Shown here one piece after another: positions 1 through 7,579 of a stretch of DNA of 40,844 nucleotides. The stretch's first letter is position 1; the number at the start of each line of letters is the position of its first letter. Under the pieces are notes generated by a model. It was not told the origin of the DNA, did not search any database, and worked only from the letters and a program-made list of their open reading frames with translations. A program made the translations under genes and the position numbers. Source of the stretch: Methylobacterium tarhaniae. GTDB lineage: Bacteria > Pseudomonadota > Alphaproteobacteria > Rhizobiales > Beijerinckiaceae. Where the stretch lies: NCBI RefSeq assembly GCF_001043955.1, contig NZ_LABZ01000056.1, positions 1 through 40,844 on the forward strand, in the 5' to 3' direction.

Positions 1-813
1 CGCCCAGGCCGCCACCGCCTCCGCCGCGAGGCCGGCGGCGGCGGCTGCCGAGGCCGCCTGGCCGGCGAGCACGGCGAGGTTCTGCTGCACGGCCTGGAAC
101 TGGCCGATGGCGCGGCCGAACTGCCGGCGCTCGTTGGCATAACCCACCGTCATGGTGCTGACGGCGCCGAGCGCGCCCGCCATCATCAGGGCGCGGGTTG
201 CGGCGCCTGCCGCCCGCAATTCGGCCGCACCGAAGGGAGCCGGAGCGCTTTCCGCCGCGACGGCCTCGAAGCGCACGGCATCGCTCGGATCGCCGGCGAT
301 GTCGGTGCCGGGCTCGACCGTGAGGGCGGCCTGCGGCAGCGCGACCAGGACCGGCCCGCCGGGACCGTCCGCCAGGACCACGACCGCCCGGACGTGCCGG
401 CCCCACGGCACGCCCCAGGCGTGGCCGGTCGCGCGGCCGGCATTGTCGAGCCTGACGTCCGACCCTTGCGCGACGGCGAGCGGCCCGGCCGGAACCTGGA
501 TCCCGGCGCGCGCCAGAATGAGGCCGGCCAGCATCGTGTCGGCCAGTGGCAGCGGCAGGGCGTGGCTTCCCGCGACCGTCAGGAGCGCCAGGGCGTCGGC
601 GACCGGCACCCCGAAGCCGCCGGCCTCCTCCGGCAGGATGGCGGCCGGCAGGCCGACCTCGTCGAGGGCCGCCCACACGTCGTCGGGCCACTCGCCCTCG
701 GCCGATCGGGCCCGGGCCTGCGGCGTGAGGCGGTCGGCGAGCAGACGGTCGGCGGTCTCGCGCAGCATCGCGCCGGCATCGTCCGCCTGGATGTCGGTGG
801 GAGAATCCATCAT
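1..813 (-). CDS. Acyl-CoA dehydrogenase, C-terminus cut by window edge
   Basis: The first 271 codons are visible; the gene runs out of the window at position 1. The protein opens MMDSPTDIQADDAGAML and carries the helical N-terminal acyl-CoA dehydrogenase domain (ARSAEGEWPDDVW, ILPEEAGGFGVP). The start of the C-terminal domain has the family-typical YANERRQFGRAIGQFQAVQQ. Such flavoenzymes put a 2,3 double bond into acyl-CoA thioesters and pass electrons to ETF. The variable middle, with weak FAD-loop conservation, resembles the smaller paralogue of heteromeric dehydrogenases used for bulky substrates; that is inference. The ATG lies one base after the stop of the enoyl-CoA hydratase gene, so the two are translationally close. 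It is the last visible gene of the operon starting at 8693. The catalytic base cannot be checked because the C-terminus is outside. Confidence 0.88.
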   Translation of the reverse strand, partial: MMDSPTDIQADDAGAMLRETADRLLADRLTPQARARSAEGEWPDDVWAALDEVGLPAAILPEEAGGFGVPVADALALLTVAGSHALPLPLADTMLAGLILARAGIQVPAGPLAVAQGSDVRLDNAGRATGHAWGVPWGRHVRAVVVLADGPGGPVLVALPQAALTVEPGTDIAGDPSDAVRFEAVAAESAPAPFGAAELRAAGAATRALMMAGALGAVSTMTVGYANERRQFGRAIGQFQAVQQNLAVLAGQAASAAAAAGLAAEAVAAWA

Positions 814-814
814 G

Positions 815-1600
815 TCAGCGTCCCTGGAAGGCGGGCCGGCGCTTCTCCAGGAAGGCGGTCTTGCCCTCGTGGTGGTCGGCGGTCTGGAACAGGGCGGCCT
901 GCGCGCTGCGCTCCCAGTCGAGCACCTCGTCGATCCCGCGGGCCAGCCACTCCTTGGTCATCGCGGTCGAGAGCGGCGCCAGCCCGTCATAGCCGCGGGC
1001 GAGCGCGACCGCCCGATCGAGCGCCGTACCGTCCGGCACGACCTCGTCGACGAGGCCGATCTCGAGGCCGGCCCGGGCCCCGATGGGGCTGGCGTGGAGC
1101 AGGATCTGGCGGGCGCGGCCCTGGCCGACCCGCGCCGGCAGGGTGTGGAGCAGGCCGGCATCGGCCACCAGCCCGACCTTCGGGAACGAGGCGACGAAGC
1201 GCGCGCCCTCGCCGGCGATGATCGTGTCGCATAGGAGCGCGAAGCTGAAGCCGGCGCCGGCGGCCCAGCCCTCGACGGCGGCGATGTAGGGCTTGCCCGA
1301 CTTCACGATCGCCCGGACGATGCCGTGAAGCAGCCGGAACCGGTCGCGCCCGCCGGCGAGTCCGTCGGCCTGCATCGCCGTGAGATCGCCACCGGCGCTG
1401 AAGACCTGCGGTCCCCCGGTGATCACCACCGCCCGGGTGGCGGGGTCGCGCTCGATGCGGTCGATCGCCTCGGCGAGCGCGACCCGGATCGCCGGCGTGA
1501 GGGCGTTCCGCTTGGCGGGCTCGTTGAGCGTCAGGATCGCGACCGCGCCGTCGCGGCGCTCCAGCAGCACGGCCTCGTCGGAAGGGTTCGTCCCGGTCAC
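815..1600 (-). CDS. Enoyl-CoA hydratase/isomerase family protein, PaaG-like
   Basis: A 261-residue crotonase-fold protein of normal length. The oxyanion-hole segments are visible (FSAGGDL at 67-73, AAVEGWAAGAG at 107-117). In the active site, FPKVGLVADAG places Asp147 where classical hydratases have a Glu, and no Glu is seen at the first catalytic position. This pattern is familiar from PaaG-type isomerases, so isomerisation of a double bond is as likely as hydration. The start is GTG, and its first bases overlap the MaoC stop (GTGA). It belongs to the minus-strand operon with MaoC, thiolase-like and acyl-CoA dehydrogenase genes. The substrate is not determined by the sequence. Confidence 0.9.
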   Translation of the reverse strand: MTGTNPSDEAVLLERRDGAVAILTLNEPAKRNALTPAIRVALAEAIDRIERDPATRAVVITGGPQVFSAGGDLTAMQADGLAGGRDRFRLLHGIVRAIVKSGKPYIAAVEGWAAGAGFSFALLCDTIIAGEGARFVASFPKVGLVADAGLLHTLPARVGQGRARQILLHASPIGARAGLEIGLVDEVVPDGTALDRAVALARGYDGLAPLSTAMTKEWLARGIDEVLDWERSAQAALFQTADHHEGKTAFLEKRRPAFQGR

Positions 1601-2472
1601 CGTGCCACTCCTTCCTCAGGCGCGGCGAACACGGCGCGCCCGTTGTTGATCACCACCACGTCGCGCTCTGGCACGAGCGCCCGGAACGATCCGTCGCGCC
1701 AGATCTCGACCCGGACGGTCTCGCCCGGGTAGACCGGCGCGGAGAAGCGCATGGCGAGCTCGCGGAAGCGGCCGGACTCGTAGTCCCCGAGCGTCCGCAG
1801 CAGGGCGTGGCCGACGATTCCGAGCGTGCAGAGCCCGTGCAGGATCGGGCGCGGGAAGCCGGCCCGCGCCGCGACGTCCGGATCGGCGTGGAGCGGGTTG
1901 TCGTCGCCGTTGAGGCGGTAATAGAGCGCCTGCTCGGGCCGGGTCGGCATCTCGACCACGCTGTCGGGCGGGGTCCCGGGCAGGGCGTGCGGCTCCGCCA
2001 CCGGCCCCGAGGGACCGCCGAAGCCGCCATCGCCGCGCAGGAAGGTGGTGCTGCGCGTCGTCGCGAGCAGCGTGCCGGAGCCGGCGTCCCGCACCTCCTT
2101 CTCCGAATACATCAGGGCACCCCGTCCCTCGCCCTTGTCGACGAGCCCGGTGATGCGGGTGGTTCCGATCACCTCGCCCTCGATCGGGAGCGGCCGGTGC
2201 ATCGCGATGCGCTGCTCGCCGTGGACCACCCGGACCGCGTCGATGCCGGTCGCCGGATCGGCCATCCAGAAGCCCGGATGGGCCAGCACCACCGACATGG
2301 TCGGCACCGCTTTGAGCGTCCGGTGGCCGTCGACGAAGTCGAGCTGGCTGGTGTCGAGCGGATCCTGACCGAAGCCGACCGAGAGCGCGTAGAGCACGCT
2401 GTCGCGGGCCGTCAGGCGCTGGCGCACCTCCGGGATGCGGTGGCCCATCAGGGAGTCGTACGTGAAGGCCAT
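1597..2472 (-). CDS. MaoC-family double hotdog acyl-CoA hydratase
   Basis: A 291-residue protein when started at the ATG giving MAFTYDSLMGHR. An upstream in-frame ATG at 2490 gives a basic extension and is less likely, though neither has an ideal ribosome site. The N-terminal half is a degenerate hotdog. The C-terminal half carries the R-specific enoyl-CoA hydratase signature, RLNGDDNPLHADPDVA at 186-201, with the expected Asp190 and His195, followed by GFPRPILHGL. Two-hotdog MaoC proteins hydrate 2-enoyl-CoA to (R)-3-hydroxyacyl-CoA, and some act on branched or ring-bearing acyl chains. The gene is separated from the upstream thiolase gene by 161 bp containing a strong stem-loop, and overlaps the next hydratase gene by four bases. 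Confidence 0.9.
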   Translation of the reverse strand: MAFTYDSLMGHRIPEVRQRLTARDSVLYALSVGFGQDPLDTSQLDFVDGHRTLKAVPTMSVVLAHPGFWMADPATGIDAVRVVHGEQRIAMHRPLPIEGEVIGTTRITGLVDKGEGRGALMYSEKEVRDAGSGTLLATTRSTTFLRGDGGFGGPSGPVAEPHALPGTPPDSVVEMPTRPEQALYYRLNGDDNPLHADPDVAARAGFPRPILHGLCTLGIVGHALLRTLGDYESGRFRELAMRFSAPVYPGETVRVEIWRDGSFRALVPERDVVVINNGRAVFAAPEEGVAR

Positions 2473-2599
2473 ATCGGGGCGTCCCGTCATCCGAAATCCG
2501 ATTGATTGCTTCCGGCGATCCCTGCGGGACCGTTTTCGCATTGCGGATTTCTGCTTCGCTCAAGTGTGCGGAGCAAAGCTCCGCCGTCCCGGGCTCGTA

Positions 2600-2634
2600 A
2601 GACGCTGTCCGGAAGAGGCTTCCGGACAGCGTCT
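2600..2634. terminator. 16-bp perfect stem-loop at the thiolase stop codon
   Basis: The arms at 2600-2615 and 2619-2634 are perfect complements (AGACGCTGTCCGGAAG and its reverse complement) around a three-base loop. On the minus strand the stem begins at the last base of the thiolase stop codon and lies before the MaoC gene. No run of T follows. It could be a partial terminator, an mRNA-stabilising hairpin that tunes expression of the distal genes, or a REP-like repeat. Confidence 0.6.
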
Positions 2635-3782
2635 CAGAGAGTGTCTCGGCTGCCGAGGATCGCGGTCGCCTGGCTGGAGAGGGTGCCACCATTGCCGTGG
2701 CAGAGGGCGAGCCGCGTCGGCACCTGCCGCTCGCCGGCCTCGCCGCGGATCTGGGTCACCGCCTCGACGACGAGGAACAGCCCGTACATCCCGGGATGCA
2801 CGCAGGAGAGCCCGCCGCCATTGGTGTTGACCGCGAGCGACCCGCCGGGCGCGATGGCGCCGCCCTCGACGAAGCGCCCGCCCTCGCCCTTCGGGCAGTA
2901 GCCGAGGTCCTCCAGGAACAGGATCGTGTTGATGGTGAAGGCGTCGTAGAGCATCAGGAGGTCGATCTCCCGGGGATCCACGCCCGCCATCGCGAAGGCG
3001 CGCGGCCCGCTCTCGCACGCCGCCGTCGTCGTGAGGTCCGGCATCTGCGCGAAGGACCGGTGCGAGGTCGCCATGCCCGCCCCGAGCAGGTAGGCCGGCG
3101 CCTGGCGCAGGTCCCGGGCGCGCTCGGACCGGACCATCACGCAGGCGGCGGCCCCGTCGGTGACCAGGCAGCAATCGAGCACGCTCAGCGGATCGCTGAC
3201 GACGCGGCTTGCCAGCACGTCCTCAACGGTGAGCGGCCCGCGGGCGAAGGCGGCGGGGTTGCGGTTCGCCCAGGCCCGGGCCGCGACGGCGACGGCGGCG
3301 AGCTGTTCGCGCGTCGTGCCGAATTCATGCATGTGCCGGGCCGCAGCCATCGCGTAGCCGGTGATCGGGTGGCGCGGCCGGTAGGGCGCCTCGTGCCATT
3401 GCGGCTCGCTCATCGAGACGAGGCGGCCGCCCGCCGTGCGCTGGTTCGATCCGTAGGCGATCAGCGCGACGTCGCAGAGGCCCGCGTCCAAGGCGAGCGC
3501 GGCCTGGAGCAGGTGGATCTCGAAGGAGGATCCTCCGACATTGGTGCCCTCGATCACACGCGGCCGGATCCCGAGATATTCCGCCGCCGAGAGCGCCGGG
3601 AGTCCGTGCACGCCGGTGGCCGCGAAGATGCCGTCGACCTCATCGAGGCGCAGGCCCGCATCCGCGAGCGCCGCGAGGGCGGCCTCGCCGAGGAGCTCGA
3701 TGGAGCTGCGGCCGGGCGCCTCGCCGAGTCCCGCCGTGCCGATGCCGACGACCGCCGCGCGGCCGCGAAGACGATGAGCCAT
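2634..3782 (-). CDS. SCP-2-type thiolase-like protein (acetyl-CoA acetyltransferase family)
   Basis: A 382-residue thiolase-fold protein of the SCP-x/lipid-transfer branch. It has the family landmarks: VVGIGTAG near the N-terminus, LLMLYDAFTINTILFLEDLGYCPKGEGG, and NTNGGGLS..HPGMYG near 319-333. The usual nucleophilic cysteine is replaced: the corresponding loop reads NVGGSSFEIH at 81-90, with serine. A C-H-G-N-G-G motif remains at 361-366. Family members pair with DUF35 proteins, and some act in steroid side-chain degradation as thiolases or aldol-lyase partners. Here the DUF35 gene lies immediately upstream, one base before this ATG. With Ser for Cys, retro-aldol or another non-Claisen chemistry is as plausible as thiolysis; that is inference. 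Confidence 0.88.
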   Translation of the reverse strand: MAHRLRGRAAVVGIGTAGLGEAPGRSSIELLGEAALAALADAGLRLDEVDGIFAATGVHGLPALSAAEYLGIRPRVIEGTNVGGSSFEIHLLQAALALDAGLCDVALIAYGSNQRTAGGRLVSMSEPQWHEAPYRPRHPITGYAMAAARHMHEFGTTREQLAAVAVAARAWANRNPAAFARGPLTVEDVLASRVVSDPLSVLDCCLVTDGAAACVMVRSERARDLRQAPAYLLGAGMATSHRSFAQMPDLTTTAACESGPRAFAMAGVDPREIDLLMLYDAFTINTILFLEDLGYCPKGEGGRFVEGGAIAPGGSLAVNTNGGGLSCVHPGMYGLFLVVEAVTQIRGEAGERQVPTRLALCHGNGGTLSSQATAILGSRDTL

Positions 3783-3783
3783 G

Positions 3784-4167
3784 TCAAGCGGCCCCCTGGC
3801 TGGCGACGGCGAAGACGATCGCGGGCGCGCCGTCGATCGTGGCGATGCGGGCCGTCACGCGGGTGCCGATCGGCACCGTCTCGGCCCCCTCGATCCGCGA
3901 CAGCATCCGCGGCCCCTCGGCGAGGTCGACGAGCGCGAGGTTGTAGGCGCCCTCGCGGGTGCGGTTCACCGTGATGCTGTAGACGGTGCCCTCGCCCGAG
4001 GCGGGAACCCATTCGAGGTCGGTCTCTCCGGTCCCCGGGACGGCGCCCCGCGGGTAGAAGACGTGGCGGCCCGTCGACCGGCTCCTCTGGAGCATGAACC
4101 GTCCCTCGGCGAGGAAGGCCTTGAACCGGGCCTCCGGTCCGGGTCGAGCGTCGGTGGCGTCACGCAT
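3784..4167 (-). CDS. DUF35 OB-fold protein lacking the zinc-ribbon cysteines
   Basis: A 127-residue homologue of the Zn-ribbon plus OB-fold proteins (DUF35) that bind thiolase-like partners. The OB-fold part is normal (LEWVPASGEGTVYSITVNR, YNLALVDLAEGPRMLSRIEG, IGTRVTARI). The N-terminal ribbon, which usually has four cysteines in two CxxC pairs, reads QRSRSTGRHVFYPRGAVPGTG: all four expected positions (29, 32, 43, 46) are Ser, Thr or Val. The protein contains no cysteine, so a bound zinc is unlikely. The ATG lies inside the end of livM (8-bp overlap) and the stop is one base before the thiolase start. This tight order fits an obligate complex with the thiolase-like protein. Confidence 0.87.
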   Translation of the reverse strand: MRDATDARPGPEARFKAFLAEGRFMLQRSRSTGRHVFYPRGAVPGTGETDLEWVPASGEGTVYSITVNRTREGAYNLALVDLAEGPRMLSRIEGAETVPIGTRVTARIATIDGAPAIVFAVASQGAA

Positions 4168-5197
4168 GGCGGGTGCTCGCAGCTGGGATCTCGGTCGTCG
4201 CGGCGCCGGCCGCGGCTTGAGCTTGGGCTTGGGCTTGGGCGGGGCGGCGCTTGAACCCGCGGACCTTGGGCCACAGGCTCGCCAGTCCCCGCGGGCAGAG
4301 ACAGAGCACGGCGACGAGAACGACCCCGAGGACGAGCTTGTCGCCGTAGGCGCCCAGCGACGCGAAGCTCTTCTGGGACAGGAGCAGGGCCGTGCCGAGG
4401 AGCGGCCCGAGCAGGATGCGCCGCCCGGCGAGGATCACCCCGGTCAGCATCAGGACCAGGAAGTAGGTCTCGAACAGGTCGGTGCCGACATAGGCGCGCT
4501 GGAACGCGTAGAGCCAGCCGGCCGCGGCGCTGATCACCGCCGAGAGCAGGAAGACCTGCAGCCGGATGCGGTTGCTGTCGAGGCCACACATCGTGGCCAG
4601 CCGCGGGTTCATGTGGACCATCAGCGCCGCCTGGCCGAGGCGCGAGCGCCGGAAGCGGTGGACGACGTAGAGGGTGAGGAGCAGCAGCAGGTAGGCGAAG
4701 GGCCAGAATTCGGCGCTGCGCCCGGCAGTCAGTTCGAGCGGTCCGATCGACAGGTCGAGGGGCGGGATGCCGACGATGCCGTCCGAGCCGCCGAGGAAGT
4801 CCCAGTTCGACGCCACGTTCATGCACACCACCGCCGCCGCGTAGGTGACGAGCGAGAAGGCGAATTCCCGTGTGCGCAGCGTGATCACCCCGAGCACCAG
4901 GGCGAGCGACAAGGCGGCCAGCACCGCGCCCGCGAGCGCGACCCAGGCGCCAAGGCCGTAGGTGACGGTGAGGATCGCCGCCGCGTAGGCGCCGGTGGCG
5001 AAGAAGGCGGTGTGGACGAGGCTGATCTCGCCGAGATCCGACAGGATCACGTCGAGGCCGTAGGACATCGCGGCGAAGATCGCGATCGCCACCAGCGTGT
5101 CGTAGACGAGCGTCGAGCCGCCGAGCAGCGTCGGGAGGAGGAAGCCCGCGGCGGCAAGCAGTGCCGCGAGGGCGAGGCGGGTGAGGGGATGGGTCAT
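4160..5197 (-). CDS. livM: Branched-chain amino acid-type ABC transporter permease LivM
   Basis: A 345-residue polytopic membrane protein beginning MTHPLTRLALAALLAAAGFL. It has roughly ten hydrophobic segments and the LivM landmarks SYGLDVILSDLGEISLVHTAFFATGAY and the EAA-like cytoplasmic loop (LGQAALMVHMNPRLATMCGLD). It forms the second permease of a HAAT-type importer. The C-terminus carries a low-complexity tail of alternating Ala and Gln, encoded by short CTTGGG-type tandem repeats near 4213-4242, which is not conserved in the family. The start overlaps the livH stop (ATGA). HAAT importers take up amino acids but also aromatic and aliphatic acids; the acyl-CoA genes downstream favour an organic acid. 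Confidence 0.93.
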   Translation of the reverse strand: MTHPLTRLALAALLAAAGFLLPTLLGGSTLVYDTLVAIAIFAAMSYGLDVILSDLGEISLVHTAFFATGAYAAAILTVTYGLGAWVALAGAVLAALSLALVLGVITLRTREFAFSLVTYAAAVVCMNVASNWDFLGGSDGIVGIPPLDLSIGPLELTAGRSAEFWPFAYLLLLLTLYVVHRFRRSRLGQAALMVHMNPRLATMCGLDSNRIRLQVFLLSAVISAAAGWLYAFQRAYVGTDLFETYFLVLMLTGVILAGRRILLGPLLGTALLLSQKSFASLGAYGDKLVLGVVLVAVLCLCPRGLASLWPKVRGFKRRPAQAQAQAQAAAGAATTEIPAASTRHA

Positions 5198-6063
5198 CGG
5201 GCAAAGCTCCCGGAGGCCGCGAGCGAGCCGGGCCGCAGCACCATCGCGGCGATGAGCAGGGCGAAGACCGCCGCCGTCGTGTAGGCCGGCGAGACGAGGG
5301 CGCCGAACAAGGCGGTGAAGAGGCCGATGCCTAGCCCGGCGACGTAGCTGCCGAGCACGCTGCCGATGCCGCCGAGCACCACCACCACGAAGGTCATCAC
5401 CACCTGGTCGAAGCCCATCGAGGTGAGGATCGGCGTGCGCGGCGCGACGAGCGCCGCCGCGAAGGCGACCGCCGCACCCTCGAAGGCGAAGATGCCCATG
5501 TAGATGCGCGAGACCCGCAAGCCCCCGAGCGTCGTCAGCCGCGGGTCTTCGGCCACCATCCGGACCGCGGCGCCGAGCCAGCTGCGGTGCAGGGCGAGGT
5601 AGAGGCCGGCAAAGACCAGGATCGTGGCACCGACGAGGATCGCGTCCTGCACGGTGAACCAGACCGGACCGAGATGGACGCTCATCTCCTGGAACGGGCT
5701 CGCCAGGGTCTGGGGCTTCGGCCCGAAGGCGAGGCCGGCCGCGCCCTCGAGCGCCTGGCCGAAGCCGAGGGTGACGATCATCAGGCTGACGAGGTCCTGC
5801 GACAGCGTGAGCCGCAGGAACAGGCGCTGCATCACCGCCCCGAGGACGGCGCCGAGCAGGACCGCGGCGACGACCGCGACCGGGTAGGGTAGGCCGGTCG
5901 CCGCCATGACCCACCAGGCCACGAAGGCGCCGATCATGTACATCTGGCCGTGACCGAAGTTCACGAGCCGCGCGGCGCCGAGGAGCAGCGTCCAGCCGAC
6001 CGCGACGAGCGCGTAGGCGTGGCCGATGATGATGCCGTTGACGAGTTGCTGGGCGACGTTCAT
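5194..6063 (-). CDS. livH: Branched-chain amino acid-type ABC transporter permease LivH
   Basis: A 289-residue membrane protein of standard LivH length. The N-terminus QQLVNGIIIGHAYALVAVG and ARLVNFGHGQMYMIGAF are LivH hallmarks. The loop LGAAVRMVAEDPRLTTLGG is the contact site for the ATPases, and VVVLGGIGSVLGSYVAGLGIG is the conserved glycine-rich segment near the C-terminus. It pairs with LivM in the inner membrane. It overlaps both neighbours by four bases (livF stop/livH ATG and livH stop/livM ATG), so the four transport genes are translationally coupled. Confidence 0.95.
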   Translation of the reverse strand: MNVAQQLVNGIIIGHAYALVAVGWTLLLGAARLVNFGHGQMYMIGAFVAWWVMAATGLPYPVAVVAAVLLGAVLGAVMQRLFLRLTLSQDLVSLMIVTLGFGQALEGAAGLAFGPKPQTLASPFQEMSVHLGPVWFTVQDAILVGATILVFAGLYLALHRSWLGAAVRMVAEDPRLTTLGGLRVSRIYMGIFAFEGAAVAFAAALVAPRTPILTSMGFDQVVMTFVVVVLGGIGSVLGSYVAGLGIGLFTALFGALVSPAYTTAAVFALLIAAMVLRPGSLAASGSFAR

Positions 6064-6791
6064 CCGTGGCTCGCTCCGAGATAGGCCTCGACGATGCGCG
6101 GGTCGTTCCGCATCTCCGCCACCGTGCCGGCGGCGACCACGCGGCCGCGCTCCAGGAGGTGCAGCACGTCGGTGACCTCGGCCGCCGCGTGCACGTTCTG
6201 CTCGACGAGGAGCACCGTCAGCCCGCCCTCGACCAGCTCGCGGATGGTGGCGAGCAGCGTCGAGACCAGCCGCGGGGCGAGCCCGATCGAGGGCTCGTCG
6301 AGGAGCAGGAGCTTCGGCGCCATGCGGAGCGCCCGGCCGACCGCCAGCATCTGGCGCTCGCCGCCGGAGAGCGAGCCGGCGAGGTTCGTCCGCCGCTCGC
6401 GCAGGCGCGGGAACAGGGCGTAGACGTCCTCGACCGCATAGGAGCGGCCGCCATGGCTTCCGCCCGGGCGGGCCACCGCCTTCAGGTTCTCCTCGACCGA
6501 GAGGCCCATGAACACGCCGCGCCCCTCCGGCACGAGCTGGACGCCGCGGCGCACGTGCTGGTCGGCGGAGAGCCCGGTCAGCTCCTCCCCGTCGAGCCGG
6601 ACGGAGCCGCTGATCCGCGGCTCGGCCCGCGACCAGTTGGCGACCGCGTTGATCAGCGTCGACTTGCCGGCCCCGTTGGCGCCGATCACCCCGGCGAGCG
6701 TGCCGGGCTCGACGACGAGGCTTTCGACCGCGACGGCCTCGGCCTGGCCGTAGGCGACCCGCAGGCCGCCGATCTGGAGCCTCGCGCTCAC
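6060..6791 (-). CDS. livF: ABC transporter ATP-binding protein LivF
   Basis: A 243-residue ATPase. Walker A is GANGAGKS at 37-44, the signature is LSGGERQ, and Walker B is LLLLDEPSIGLAP with the LivF-typical EPSIGLAP. VLLVEQNVHAAAEV is the switch region. The GTG start lies inside the stop of livG (GTGA); no ATG gives a full N-terminus. It energises import together with LivG. Confidence 0.95.
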   Translation of the reverse strand: MSARLQIGGLRVAYGQAEAVAVESLVVEPGTLAGVIGANGAGKSTLINAVANWSRAEPRISGSVRLDGEELTGLSADQHVRRGVQLVPEGRGVFMGLSVEENLKAVARPGGSHGGRSYAVEDVYALFPRLRERRTNLAGSLSGGERQMLAVGRALRMAPKLLLLDEPSIGLAPRLVSTLLATIRELVEGGLTVLLVEQNVHAAAEVTDVLHLLERGRVVAAGTVAEMRNDPRIVEAYLGASHG

Positions 6792-7579
6792 GCCGCCCTC
6801 CCGAGATAAGCTTCGAGCACGCGCGGATCGGCCTGGATGTCGGCGGGCCTGCCCGTCGCGATGACCTGGCCGAGCTCGAGGACGACGACTTCGTCGGCGA
6901 TGGCCATCACGAGGTCCATGTGATGCTCGATCAGCACCACCGCGAGGCCGTCGTCGCGCATCCGCTCGAGCACGCCCCTGAGCGCGATCATGTCGGGGCC
7001 GCCCAACCCCGCCGCCGGCTCGTCGAGGAGCACGACCCGGGCGCCGGGGGCGGCGGCGAGCGCGATCGAGAGCATGCGCTGCGTGCCGTAGGAGAGTTCG
7101 CCCGGCAGCCGCCCGTGGGCGCTCTCGGGCACGTGGTAGGCGAGGAGGTGGGTTCTCGCCTCCTCCTCGATCGCGTTCCGGCGCCGCGCCTCGATCCAGG
7201 GCAGGAACACCGATTGCGCGAGCGGGCTCGGGCGGCTCTCCATGAGCGCTGCCGCCATGTTCTCCAGCACGGTCATGCCGCCGAAGAACGCGTTCTGCTG
7301 GAAAGTGCGGCGCAGGCCCGCCCGCGGCAGATCGTGGGCGGGCTTGCCCGTCACGTCCGCCCCGTCGAGCCGGATGCTGCCGCCATGCGACACCATGTTG
7401 GTGGCGGCCATGAAGCAGGTGCTCTTGCCCGCCCCGTTCGGCCCGATGATCCCGAGGATCCGTCCGGCGGAGACGGACCACGACATCTCCTTCAGGGCCT
7501 GGAACCCGCCGAAGCGGACCGACAGGTCCTGGACCGCGAGGACCGGCCTCGTATCAGCTCTCGACGACAATCTTGCCAT
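6788..7579 (-). CDS. livG: ABC transporter ATP-binding protein LivG
   Basis: A 263-residue ATPase of the HAAT family. Walker A is GPNGAGKS at 46-53. The signature LSYGTQRMLSIA differs from the usual LSYGQQR by one residue. Walker B is VVLLDEPAAGL, and VLIEHHMDLVM is the H-loop. The RRTFQQNAFFGGMTVLENM segment is typical of LivG. The ATG lies 26 bp inside the 3' end of the binding-protein gene, an unusually long overlap for this operon; the first in-frame alternative would remove part of the N-terminus before the first beta-strand. Confidence 0.95.
   Translation of the reverse strand: MARLSSRADTRPVLAVQDLSVRFGGFQALKEMSWSVSAGRILGIIGPNGAGKSTCFMAATNMVSHGGSIRLDGADVTGKPAHDLPRAGLRRTFQQNAFFGGMTVLENMAAALMESRPSPLAQSVFLPWIEARRRNAIEEEARTHLLAYHVPESAHGRLPGELSYGTQRMLSIALAAAPGARVVLLDEPAAGLGGPDMIALRGVLERMRDDGLAVVLIEHHMDLVMAIADEVVVLELGQVIATGRPADIQADPRVLEAYLGRAA

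Noticed and set aside
4213..4242. CTTGGG-type tandem repeat as a regulatory array
   Set aside because: It lies inside livM and codes for an Ala-Gln tail; a coding low-complexity tract is the simpler reading.
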